DNA of 38,216 bases from an uncultured Paracoccaceae bacterium (GCA_937995865.1 CALKJA010000159.1:1-38216); one strand, 5' to 3'; positions 29,097-38,216 are shown, counted from the first letter of the stretch. Translations and numbers: made by a program. Notes: generated by a model not told the origin, from the letters alone.

Positions 29097-30245
29097 ATGG
29101 CTGGAAATAACGGCGGCCCCTGGGGGGGCGGCGGCAACTCAGGCGGAAATCGCGGCGGCTCGGACGGTGGAAACCGTTCTGGTGGCAACAATGGCGGCGG
29201 ACGTGGTTCCGACAACCCGCAGATCCCAGAGATCGATGAAATCATGAAAAAAGGTCAGGAGCAGCTGCGCGTCCTAATGGGCGGCCGCGGAGGCAACCGA
29301 TCTGGTAATAATCAGGGGGACGGCCCGTCCTTTGGGAAAGGCACACTTGCACTTGGGGCGCTGGCGCTCTTGGTGGTTTGGGCGCTGAACTCCTTTTACA
29401 CGGTGCGCCCCGAAGAGCAGTCCGTTGAACTGTTCCTTGGCGAATACTCCTCAACTGGCAATCCCGGTTTGAATTTTGCGCCGTGGCCCGTGGTGACCGC
29501 CGAGGTCATCCCAGTCACTCGCGAACAAACGGTTGAAATCGGCACAGGCCGCACAGGCGGCGACGCCGGCCTTATGCTCACCGGTGACGAAAACGTAGTG
29601 GATATCGATTTCCAGGTTGTCTGGAACATCTCTGATCCCGCGAAATACTTGTTCAACCTCGCAACCCCGCCTGAAACGGTGGCTGTTGTGGCTGAATCGG
29701 CTATGCGAGAGATTATCGCGCAATCGCAACTTGCGCCGATCTTGAACAGGGACCGTGCCGTCATTGCTCAGCGATTGGAGGATTTAATCCAATCAACGCT
29801 GAATGGCTATGACGCAGGCGTGAACATCATTCGCATCAACTTTGACAAGGCCGACCCGCCCGAAGAAGTGATCGCATCGTTCCGTGACGTTCAAGCCGCT
29901 GAGCAAGAGCGTGACCGTCTGCAAAATGAAGCGGACGCATACGCAAACCGCGTTTTGGCTGAAGCCCGTGGTGAAGCAGCACAGGTTCTTGAGCAGGCCG
30001 AAGGCTATCGCGCCCAGGTGGTCAACGCAGCCGAAGGTGAGGCCAGCCGCTTTACCGCCGTTTTGAACCAATATGAAATCAACCCAGAAATCACGCGCAA
30101 GCGCTTGTACCTAGAAACGATGGAGCAGGTTCTGGGCCGCGTAGACAAGATCATTATTGATGATGCTGCGGGCGGCGGACAGGGCGTTGTGCCGTATCTG
30201 CCATTGAATGAACTGCGCCGCTCAACGGCGGGAGGGTCCAACTGA
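29097..30245 (+). CDS. hflK: FtsH protease activity modulator HflK
   Basis: Gly-rich N-terminus, one TM, SPFH/band-7 domain; overlaps hflC start (TGATG). Confidence 0.97.
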   Translation: MAGNNGGPWGGGGNSGGNRGGSDGGNRSGGNNGGGRGSDNPQIPEIDEIMKKGQEQLRVLMGGRGGNRSGNNQGDGPSFGKGTLALGALALLVVWALNSFYTVRPEEQSVELFLGEYSSTGNPGLNFAPWPVVTAEVIPVTREQTVEIGTGRTGGDAGLMLTGDENVVDIDFQVVWNISDPAKYLFNLATPPETVAVVAESAMREIIAQSQLAPILNRDRAVIAQRLEDLIQSTLNGYDAGVNIIRINFDKADPPEEVIASFRDVQAAEQERDRLQNEADAYANRVLAEARGEAAQVLEQAEGYRAQVVNAAEGEASRFTAVLNQYEINPEITRKRLYLETMEQVLGRVDKIIIDDAAGGGQGVVPYLPLNELRRSTAGGSN

Positions 30246-31126
30246 TGCGCCGCACCACTTACCTTATCCCCGTTGTTGTCGCTGTTGTGGCACTTGCACT
30301 GTCGTCCATGTTCATTGTGGACGAGCGTCAAAAGGCGCTGGTTCTGCAGTTTGGTCGTGTGGTCCAGATCAAAGAGGATCCGGGCCTTGGCTTTAAAATC
30401 CCGCTTTTTCAAGACGTTGTTCGGTATGATGACCGGATCCTTTCCATTGATGTGGATCCGCTTGAGGTCACGCCGCTGGATGATCGCCGTCTTGTTGTTG
30501 ATGCGTTCGCTCGTTACCGGATCGCTGATCTCGAACGCTTCCGTCAGGCCGTTGGTCTGGGTGGCGAAGTGTCCGCTGCCAACCGCATGGACGGTATCTT
30601 GCGTGACCAATTGCGCGCCACGCTTGGTTCTGTGTCATCAAATGACATCCTAAGCTCTGACCGTCTGGCGTTGATGCTCCAGATTCGGAACGGGGCCGCC
30701 GAAGAGGCTGAAGCGCTGGGCATTAGTGTGGTTGACGTTCGCTTGAAGCGGACTGACCTGCCGCGCGAAAACCTTGAAGCCACGTTTGAACGGATGCGTG
30801 CAGAACGGGTGCGTGAAGCGACGGATGAACGGGCCCGTGGTCGTGAGGCCGCGCAGCGGATCACTGCTCAGGCAGACCGGACCGTGGTTGAGCTTGTCTC
30901 AGACGCTGCCCGCCAAAGCGAGATTATTCGCGGTGAAGCGGATGCTGAACGGGAACGTGTCTTCGCAAACGCGTTTGGCGCAGACCCAGAGTTCTTTGAA
31001 TTCTATCGGTCGATGACCGCCTACCAGCGGTCGCTGCGCGGAAATAACTCCACAATGGTTCTGTCGCCGGATAGTGAGTTCTTTAACTATCTGCGGTCCG
31101 ACACTGGCGCGTCTGCGTCTGAATAA
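30245..31126 (+). CDS. hflC: protease modulator HflC
   Basis: Band-7 domain, MFIVDERQKALVLQFGRVVQIKEDPGLGFKIPLFQDV. Confidence 0.97.
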   Translation: MRRTTYLIPVVVAVVALALSSMFIVDERQKALVLQFGRVVQIKEDPGLGFKIPLFQDVVRYDDRILSIDVDPLEVTPLDDRRLVVDAFARYRIADLERFRQAVGLGGEVSAANRMDGILRDQLRATLGSVSSNDILSSDRLALMLQIRNGAAEEAEALGISVVDVRLKRTDLPRENLEATFERMRAERVREATDERARGREAAQRITAQADRTVVELVSDAARQSEIIRGEADAERERVFANAFGADPEFFEFYRSMTAYQRSLRGNNSTMVLSPDSEFFNYLRSDTGASASE

Positions 31127-31132
31127 CAGCAG

Positions 31133-31327
31133 ATGGCGTGGATTTTTCTAGCCCTCGGGCTGGTCTTATTGGTGGAGGGGCTGGTGTACGCACTGGCCCC
31201 TTCGCTTGTTGAACAGATGCTTGCCGCTTTGCGCGCCTTGCCGATGGACATTCGACGGCTGATTGGCCTTTTGTCGCTCACGGGTGGCGCGACTTTTGTG
31301 CTCTTGGCCGTTTGGATCGGGCTGTGA
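31133..31327 (+). CDS. DUF2065 small membrane protein
   Basis: 64 aa, two TM, directly downstream of hflC. Confidence 0.85.
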   Translation: MAWIFLALGLVLLVEGLVYALAPSLVEQMLAALRALPMDIRRLIGLLSLTGGATFVLLAVWIGL

Positions 31328-31490
31328 TCGACGCATAAACCCCTTGTTGCGCGGGTTTTTGCAGATCACTGTCCAATCACAGTGGAGTGATCCAAATTTT
31401 CTGCCATTTGCGTTGCAAGCATGCCACCCTACATCAAGAGTAGTCAGGCGCGGGCAACCGCCGCGCCAAAAGGTTTCAAAGGAGTAGTCT

Positions 31491-32972
31491 ATGACACCTC
31501 GAGCAATTGCCATCGCCAAACCGCGCCAGAACTCAAGCCCTGCGCGGGCGCTTTGGTTGGCCACATTGGCCATCGCGTTGATGCTGGCGCAAACACTGTC
31601 CTTGCGCGCGCAAACGGCGCCGCCAAGCTTTGCCGATCTCGCGGAGCAAGTCAGCCCGTCTGTGGTGAATATCACAACGGCCACGGTGGTGGCTGGACGC
31701 ACAGATGACGCCCCGCGCGGCATTGTGCCGGAAGGCTCACCTTTTGAGGACTTCTTTCGCGAATTTGAGGACCGCCGCGACGATGACGGTGACCGGCCCC
31801 GCCGCTCTTCGGCACTGGGCTCGGGATTTGTGATCTCCGAAGATGGGTACATCGTGACGAATAACCACGTCATTGAGGGCGCGGATGAGATCATGATCGA
31901 GTTCTTCTCCGGCGAAGAACTTGAGGCAACGCTTGTTGGTACAGATCCCAACACCGATATCGCGCTTCTTAAGGTTGAAGCCGGCGCGCCGCTGCCGTTC
32001 GTCCCTTTTGGCGATAGTGACATTGCCCGCGTAGGAGACTGGGTGATCGCGGTCGGTAACCCTCTGGGGCAGGGCTTTTCGGTCTCTGCTGGCATCGTCT
32101 CTGCTCGTAATCGGGCGCTTAGCGGCACCTATGATGACTATATTCAGACGGATGCAGCCATCAATCGGGGTAATTCTGGTGGTCCGCTCTTCAACCTTGA
32201 GGGCGAAGTGGTCGGCGTGAATACCGCAATCTTGTCCCCCAATGGTGGCTCGATCGGTATCGGGTTCTCGATGGCATCAAACGTAGTGACCAATGTTGTC
32301 GAACAGCTGCAAGAGTTCGGTGAAACGCGCCGTGGTTGGCTGGGTGTGCGCATTCAGGACGTCACTCCGGATATGGCTGAGGCAATGGGCCTGCAAAGCG
32401 CCGCGGGCGCCGCTGTCACTGACGTGCCTGATGGGCCCGCCAAAGCTGCAGGCATAATGACCAATGATATCATCATCCGCTTTGATGGGTTTGAAGTCAC
32501 AGACACGCGCGCATTGGTCCGCATTGTCGGAAACAGCCCCGTTGGCAAAACCGTGCCTGTGGTTGTTCTCCGCGATGGCCGCACAGAAACACTGCAGGTT
32601 ACATTGGGTCGCCGTGAAACGGCGGTTGCTGTTCCGGCTGCGGCACCAGCTCCTGAAGAAGAGGACAGCGACATGTCCGAGATGGAGACGCTTGGCCTGA
32701 CGCTGACGCTGCTGGATGATGAAGGCCGTGAGGCACTGGGCGTTGGCGATATTGAGGGCGTGTTGATTGCCGCCGTCGACGAAGGTTCTGAAGCGTTTGA
32801 AAAGGGTTTGCGCCCCGGTGACGTGATTACAGAAGCTGGTCAGGTCGCTGTGACATCCCTGTCAGCATTTACAGCGCAGATCGACAGCGCGCGCGACGCG
32901 GGCCGTAAATCTGTGCTCCTCTTGGTGCGCCGGGGTGAAGACCCGCGGTTTGTTGCGATCTCGCTTGAGTAA
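31491..32972 (+). CDS. degP: Do/DegP-family periplasmic serine endopeptidase
   Basis: GSGFVISEDGYIVTNNHVIEGAD, DTDIALLKV-like region, AINRGNSGGPLFNLEGEVVGVNTAI; two PDZ regions. Confidence 0.95.
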   Translation: MTPRAIAIAKPRQNSSPARALWLATLAIALMLAQTLSLRAQTAPPSFADLAEQVSPSVVNITTATVVAGRTDDAPRGIVPEGSPFEDFFREFEDRRDDDGDRPRRSSALGSGFVISEDGYIVTNNHVIEGADEIMIEFFSGEELEATLVGTDPNTDIALLKVEAGAPLPFVPFGDSDIARVGDWVIAVGNPLGQGFSVSAGIVSARNRALSGTYDDYIQTDAAINRGNSGGPLFNLEGEVVGVNTAILSPNGGSIGIGFSMASNVVTNVVEQLQEFGETRRGWLGVRIQDVTPDMAEAMGLQSAAGAAVTDVPDGPAKAAGIMTNDIIIRFDGFEVTDTRALVRIVGNSPVGKTVPVVVLRDGRTETLQVTLGRRETAVAVPAAAPAPEEEDSDMSEMETLGLTLTLLDDEGREALGVGDIEGVLIAAVDEGSEAFEKGLRPGDVITEAGQVAVTSLSAFTAQIDSARDAGRKSVLLLVRRGEDPRFVAISLE

Positions 32973-33036
32973 GCCGCGCTACATCAGAATGATCGAAAAA
33001 GTGGACCGGACCAAATTTTTTTGACTGCGGGTCGCT

Positions 33037-34188
33037 CTATTTTAGAATGATCCGCCAGTTGATCCGGTTCCATTTTTTCGGCTTTTCGGTCTCAATTGAG
33101 GTGGTGAAGCCGCCGCCGCTGATCTGGTGGCGGGCGCTTGTCACTTAGCATAGGCCACTCACCCAAATCCTGAGGCCCAGTGCGATGATCTGACCCTCAG
33201 CCGCGACCGCTGGACCGCCTGGCATCGTGATGCTGAGGGTATCATCCCCTCGCTTGAACTGATCGAGTTTGGCCGTTGTGGCGCTTGACGCCTCGGCCTT
33301 GGTGGAGTGGACGTGGCGCAAGCGCTTTACCGGCGATCCCTAGCCAGCGGTCACAGTCTCTTTCTGGCCCGTTTCCTCATTGTGCCAGTGAGCCCCCACT
33401 GCCTTTAAGTTGCCACGGCTGGCCAAGGTCATAGACCAGCGCAGCTCACCGCTCTTGGTGATTGGGCGCGGGATCGTGGGGATGCCGCTGGCGGTTTTGC
33501 CCACACCCTTACCTATAAAGAGGAGCGCCTTGCCTTTGACGGTGGCGATGGCGTCATGATCCTTGGCGATCCTTGTGAGAAAGTTGATGTCGCTCTCGTC
33601 GGTCTGATCGAGGTGCGTATATAGAAAGGGCTTTAGCGCCTCGGCCACCTTGGGCTCCAGGTCGTGCTCACCCGCGATGGTGCCCACAATGTCCTCGATG
33701 GTCTTATCATCCCAGTTGCGGGTCTTTTGCTCTTTGATCGATCCACTCAGGTTCATGGCCTTGCCACGAATCGTCACCCGATCTGGCGGGCCTTTGGCCG
33801 CCACCTCATCCGCTGTAAACATGCCCATCATCATGAGGCTCGTCTCTTTATACCCCATGAACACTATGAGCAGCGCACCAAGCAAGGGGAGCGCGATGGC
33901 GTTGTCGCGATCATCGAGGGTTACCTCCAACGTGTCAGACTTAAAGCCCGCCTCATCTTTAACCACCAGGCTAAGGAGGCGATTCCCGATCTGGCTGGTG
34001 ATGTTGATGCCCGCTGCGATCACTTTGAAATCAGGGGTCATGCGATCAATCCCAGAGATCAAGACCGGCCCATACGCCGCCAGCCCAGGGTTGGCCGCAA
34101 GGGCATCCTCGACACTATAAGCCGCATCTCCATAGTGCTTGGCGCACACTTGATCCAAGACATCACCATCCTTGGTGCTATAGATCAT
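33037..34188 (-). pseudogene. fused gpX (tail protein X)-gpD (late control D) gene with two in-frame stops
   Basis: ORF 33340-34188 ends TAG at 33342-33340. The same frame continues GSPVKRLRHVHSTKAEASSATTAKLDQFKRGDDTLSITMPGG...RIWVSGLC-TAA(33147-33145)-VTSARHQISGGGFTTSIETE to TAG at 33039-33037. Confidence 0.82.
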
Positions 34189-34640
34189 GTCAGTCTCGCA
34201 ATTGTTGAAAGCGTTGCGAGGGCACAGCCAAAGTCGCCAAACCCGGCCTCAGCGCCGCCATATTCCTTTAGCGTGATCGAAAAGACGATCACGCGAGGCG
34301 CACCATCGGCCTCCAGTTCGCTCTTGGTCTCGTCGATCTTGAGGATCACCCAATCGCCCAAGACAATGCCACCATAGCGCACCAAGAGCACCAGAGGCTT
34401 GCCGCGATCCGGCCTGGGCACGCATGAGATCGAGCTGGCCATATCAGCCTGTCCAGTAGGCAGGATTTCACCTGAGAGGGTGATCTGATCGGCACCAGAC
34501 CCCACGAATTGCTGGCCAGGCTTGCGCCCGATCCGGTCTTTCTGTTTCCAGCGATAGGTCGAAACCCGCTTGAGCTTTTGATAAGCGGCAGTATCCAGCA
34601 TGAACGGATAAGCGCCGAGCATCATCATCACCTTAGTCAA
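34185..34640 (-). CDS. phage tail protein U (P2 gpU-like)
   Basis: LGAYPFMLDTAAYQKLKRVSTYRWKQKDRIGRKPGQQFVGSGADQITLSGEILP. TTG start or ATG at 34628. Confidence 0.88.
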   Translation of the reverse strand: MTKVMMMLGAYPFMLDTAAYQKLKRVSTYRWKQKDRIGRKPGQQFVGSGADQITLSGEILPTGQADMASSISCVPRPDRGKPLVLLVRYGGIVLGDWVILKIDETKSELEADGAPRVIVFSITLKEYGGAEAGFGDFGCALATLSTIARLT

Positions 34641-35488
34641 GCAAAAAGCCCCCTAAGATCGCCCTGTGCGCGATCGCGGGCATCGCTCAGCTCGGCGCGC
34701 ACGGTTACCCGAACCTTATCAAGATCGACACCACCCTCAAAGGCCAAAGGCATGTTGTATCGGGGCGAGAAGGTAATCGGGCCACGCTGAGTGACCGAGC
34801 CACCAGCCGCCGCCACCGTTGCTATCGCGGGCATGGGCGCACCCGTGATCCCATAAAGGCTAATGCCGCTCACCGGATCGCGGGTGCGCGTGGCCATGTC
34901 GAGCATGTTGCGCAAGGCGCGGTTGTGGGCGATGAAGCCGCCCTCGGTGCGATACTCCAGCTCTGGGCCTTCCTCGCCCGTGAGAAGCCAGCCAGACCGA
35001 AAGGCTCCGCCCTTGGCTTTGGCTTGAATTGGGGGGCCGTCGGTGTTGGCGACAGGTGCACCGCCGGGCAGGCTGCGCAAAGATGCCGAGAGCCGCGCCA
35101 CCTTGTCCAAGGCCGCATCCACCAAGGCGGTGTTGATCTCTGGCGTGGGCTCGGTCAGTGAGAGAATCTGGAGCGCCTGGCCGAGCTCATCGGACCTGGC
35201 GCGGGCATCCTTTAGCTCGGCCTCGGCTAGCTCCAGATCGGCGGTGAGCGCGCGGATTTCATCCTGATACGGCTTGGCCATCACAGCGGTCATTGGACCC
35301 TGACCGAGAGTGGCAATTCCAGATTGCGCCTCGGCGATCTGGGCGTTGATGTCAGAGATACCCAGCTCCAGCTCCTTGATATGCACAGGGGTGAGCAATG
35401 GCCCAGCCGCCGCCACATTGTCGATAACCCGCGCCGCATCCTGATGATGGGATGGCAAGGCGTCAAAGCCTGCCCCCCCCTGAAACAC
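34637..35488 (-). pseudogene. phage tail tape-measure protein, C-terminal fragment
   Basis: Coiled-coil-type segment, then GGAFRSGWLLTGEEGPELEYRTEGGFIAHNRALRNMLDMA typical of tape-measure C-termini; lacks the N-terminal and TM parts. Confidence 0.8.
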
Positions 35489-35499
35489 TGGGCGCGGCC

Positions 35500-36864
35500 A
35501 CCCACGATGCCTGGCTTGCCTTTCGCGTTGTATGGCATCGAGCGCACAACCGCCTCGCGGCCATTGGCAACGCGCTTAGCGACATTGGGATCACCGTCGA
35601 GATCAAAGACTTTGAGCCCGCCCTGGGTGAGCTTTGAGAGCTGGGTGAAACCGCCGATCATGGCATACCAGAGAATACTCTGACCCGTTGTCGAGATAGA
35701 GCATCTCTGGGAGGCCCCACTCATCGACCATCGCCTCAAAGCTCTGGGCCACATGCTCGCGCCGGATACTTTCTCCAGGATCGCAAAGCACAAACGTCAT
35801 ATGGATTTCATTGGTGGCCACATCATACCAGGCAATCGCCTGAGGATAGTCCACTGTGCCATCCTCGCGGCGCATCATGATGTTCACGGGGTGAACGTCA
35901 CCCACGACAATCCGGCGCGGCAATAGAGTGGAGTAGTCACGCCGGATCGAGGGCATATAGTTGTCCTGGAACACCGCGTTATTTTTGTCCTTGATCGCGA
36001 GGAGCGCATATTCGCGATGCCGATCCCCTGGCGGCGGTTCACGTTGCAAAGGCCGAACTGGGTGCCCTTGGCGTTGGTGTCGCCACACCGGCCCAACTCC
36101 AGCGCATCAAAGGCCAGCACGTTAAGGCCTCGGCTCATCTCAATCAGGCGGGTAGTGGATTTCTTGGTGATCGTGCGCGAGCCGCGCTCACCCGCCGCTC
36201 AAAGGGATTGGATATAGGTGGTCAGCTCATCGCTGATCTCGGCATGCTTGGCCGTATCGAAATGCGCCTCAAAGAACGTATCCTCGGCGCGGGTGACCTT
36301 TTGGCGCTTGGCACCAATGTCGGTGCGCGTCTTGCGCATAGGACCATTGTGGCCGGATGCTTCATAGTCGCGCACCCAGTCATAGAGGGTTTGTTTGGTG
36401 ATCAACTTGCGCTTACCAGTCGGGACCCGATGGGGTGTTTCAGCGATCTTTTCGATCATGGCCGCGCGCTCGGCTGATCCTTTGGGCAGATCGGTAGCTG
36501 GCCGGATCACGTCACTACGCCAGATCGAGGTTGCGCTGGAAAGTCGCATCTAGTTGGTGCGCTTGATCAGCCACCAATACGGTTTTGCCGGTCTCTGGGT
36601 CGAGCTTTTCGTGCAGATCGATGCCATGCTGGGCGTACCAGCGATCTTTTAGGTGAGAAGGGAATTGATCGGCATGGGCCAGCAGGATTTTTCCACCTTG
36701 CCCTGAGCTTGATGCGACCGACTTAATCAAAAGGTCGGTGTCAAACCAGCGCCCAGCTTTCAGAGCTTTTGCAACCCGGATTGGCTACGATTGTAGAGCT
36801 CCATCAACTGCTTGCTGGTGAACCATCTATCGGGGTGGTTTGGTCGGTTGTTTTGCATCTGCAT
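35500..36864 (-). pseudogene. MuA-like DDE transposase, multiply frameshifted and 3'-truncated
   Basis: Pieces in order: MQMQNNRPNHPDRWFTSKQLMELYNRSQSGLQKL / KAGRWFDTDLLIKSVASSSGQGGK...LDATFQRNLDLA / RSDVIRPATDL...TTYIQSL-TGA-AAGERGSRTITKKSTTRLIEMSRGLNVLAFDALELGRCG / REYALLAIKDKNN...GDVHPVNIMMRREDG...MLYLDNGSEYS / WYAMIGGFTQLSKLTQGG...VVRSMPYNAKGKPGI. Confidence 0.85.
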
Positions 36865-36914
36865 CTTGCAATACTAAACCAACGTTATTCTTAGCATCAA
36901 AATTATCGCCCATC

Positions 36915-37214
36915 TTACCCGTCTCGCTGGTCTCCCAGCATGACGCCGCGAATTTGGGCGGATGTAACGCGGTCCATCATCTCAATGGCGCGAGTGCGGG
37001 TCTCAATGACTTTCCCCATACCGCCAGCGAGCATGATGCTATCTCCCAACGCATCCGCCAAAGCCTCAAAGGCTTGCTTGTCGCTTAGGTGGAAACCCAA
37101 CTTGCTCCGAAAAAGCTCATCAATTTGAAATCGCAGAACGGTCGCGACTTCGCACGACGCCTCAGGATGCAGAGCCGCAGTTTCGGATCGGCGTGATTTT
37201 TCAACGATTTTCAT
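36915..37214 (-). CDS. hypothetical phage early-region protein
   Basis: 99-aa ORF between transposase and other early ORFs, same strand; no motif recognised. Confidence 0.5.
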   Translation of the reverse strand: MKIVEKSRRSETAALHPEASCEVATVLRFQIDELFRSKLGFHLSDKQAFEALADALGDSIMLAGGMGKVIETRTRAIEMMDRVTSAQIRGVMLGDQRDG

Positions 37215-37238
37215 GGAAGTCCCTTTCAGACTGCGCCA

Positions 37239-37744
37239 TTAAAGATAGCGCTCGCCCCTGAGCAGCACTTGGCGCACATTCTCTGGCGCTCCCTCGCTCA
37301 TGAATTGGTCACGGCATGTCATGCACCGGCGGCGCTTACGGCGCGCCTGGCGCTCCAGCGTGTCGCGCTTGTTCTCGGCCTGAGCCACCGGCCCAAGCCC
37401 CCAGACCTCGACACCGTCCCTGGTGACGACAGCCAGCGCGCCAAAGCGGTCAACCTCAATAACTGCCGTCTTGCTGAGCCGTCGCAACCATGCGCCATGA
37501 TCTTGGATAGCATGGTGGTATAGGCTCGCTGGACGATCCGGTTCACGGCCTCGATTTGGTGGGGCTGAGCGCCCGTGCCAGCATAGATGCCCATCATATC
37601 GCAAAAGGCCTCAGCCAGCGCGAGGAGCGTTTCCTCATAGGTAGGCGCGCGGCCAAGGGATGCCTTGAGGGTCTCGATCGTAGCCATATGGCCCTCAAAC
37701 GCTGCGCTTTGGATATGCTCAGGAACGTGTCTCATCATCCGCAC
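37239..37744 (-). pseudogene. Mu-like early-region genes, frameshifted (one carrying a zinc-ribbon-like remnant)
   Basis: Overlapping frames MRMMRHVPEHIQSAAFEGHMATIETLKASLGRAPTYEETLLALAEAFCDMMG... and ...RRKRRRCMTCRDQFMSEG; a second CxxC (ERMCAKC) is present one frame over. Confidence 0.5.
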
Positions 37745-38167
37745 TCCCGCTTAAACGCTTCCCGCATCAGGATGTTGGAAGGCTCGGTGAGTTGGTTGCC
37801 CGCAAAGCGCAGCACCACGGCTGCGTCTGGGTCTGTGATTTTCATCAACAGGGCCAGCAGAGTTGGCCTTCTCTTTGTCTGACAGGCCTTTGAGGGCCTC
37901 CTCAGCAGCATGGCGCTCAATGCCGGTGCGGTAAACTACAGCCACCACCTCATCGCCAGCGCCCTTGACCAGCTTACGGATCACCGTCTGGCCTTGATTG
38001 CCTGAGCTATAACCCTTGAGCGCGCTACGTGCCGCCGCTGGGTTAACATCATTCTCTCGGCACCAGACCTCAAAGGACACCCCGCTGGCCCAGAAAGGAC
38101 CGAGGACCACCTCATGGAGGATCGTGCCTGATTGGAAGTTTTGAACATTCTTGCGACAGTGCCTCAC
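37735..38167 (-). pseudogene. phage early-region DNA-binding-like protein and adjoining small gene, frames disrupted
   Basis: FWASGVSFEVWCRENDVNPAAARSALKGYSSGNQGQTVIRKLVKGAGDEVV reads like a Mu-like early HTH protein. A second frame gives MKITDPDAAVVLRFAGNQLTEPSNILMREAFKRECG. Confidence 0.45.
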
Positions 38168-38216
38168 TGTTGAGGCTGTTCTTCATAAATAGATGTAGTC
38201 TTTTTGCTAAATAATA

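Larger units (their letters stand above)
33000..38216 (-). mobile_element. decayed Mu-like transposable prophage (continues past window end)
   Basis: MuA-like transposase fragments plus P2-like tail genes (tape measure C-terminus, gpU, gpX/gpD) on one strand, with multiple frameshifts and stops. Confidence 0.85.

Noticed and set aside
29097-29330. Gly/Asn-rich repeat at the HflK N-terminus as a novel feature
   Set aside because: Gly-rich N-termini are common in HflK proteins.
31166-32128. 320-aa minus-strand ORF
   Set aside because: Antisense to DUF2065/degP; no homologous motifs.
33000-35490. Domesticated tailocin or contractile injection system
   Set aside because: Only a tape-measure fragment, gpU and a broken gpX-gpD are present; no sheath, tube, baseplate or fibre genes.
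33037-36864. Possible alternative genetic code / stop-codon reassignment in the phage region (in-frame TAG, TAA and TGA)
   Set aside because: All three stop types occur, together with several frameshifts, in a truncated element; pseudogene decay explains it better.
1-38216. CRISPR arrays, tRNA, rRNA, retron or toxin-antitoxin loci
   Set aside because: No regularly spaced repeats, cloverleaf-like sequences or recognisable RT/TA proteins were seen by eye. A scan with tRNAscan-SE, CRISPR and covariance-model tools would be needed to exclude small RNAs.

Overview
The window looks like an alphaproteobacterial chromosome segment, probably Rhodobacterales judging from gene content and order. From left to right it contains: a PHA locus (phaC 3' part, phasin, phaR); a DEAD-box RNA helicase; a long minus-strand amine/amino-acid catabolic and transport cluster (class III aminotransferase, FAD oxidoreductase, two glutamine-synthetase-family ligases around a class I GATase, and a HisJQMP-type ABC transporter); a PhnD-like protein, two TerB-like paralogs and a DUF1330 protein; pyrG and secG; purA and DUF2842; a 751-aa acidic, probably disordered protein; thiN, an EamA permease, sdaA, an EF-hand protein, rpiA and gor; and hflK-hflC-DUF2065-degP. 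From about 33.0 kb to the right edge is a decayed Mu-like transposable prophage with P2-like tail genes. Its MuA-like transposase is broken by frameshifts and a nonsense codon, and it abuts the tape-measure C-terminus directly, so the head and most tail modules are missing. The most interesting points are: (1) this collapsed prophage, with an in-frame gpX-gpD fusion and two in-frame stops in gpD; (2) a HisQ-type permease whose best-supported start is a rare ATT codon; (3) a 20-bp perfect palindrome that would sequester the Shine-Dalgarno of a small membrane-protein gene; (4) the gamma-glutamylation-type cluster of unknown substrate. I found no CRISPR array, tRNA, rRNA or convincing defence system. 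No clearly new multi-gene system can be claimed from sequence reading alone.
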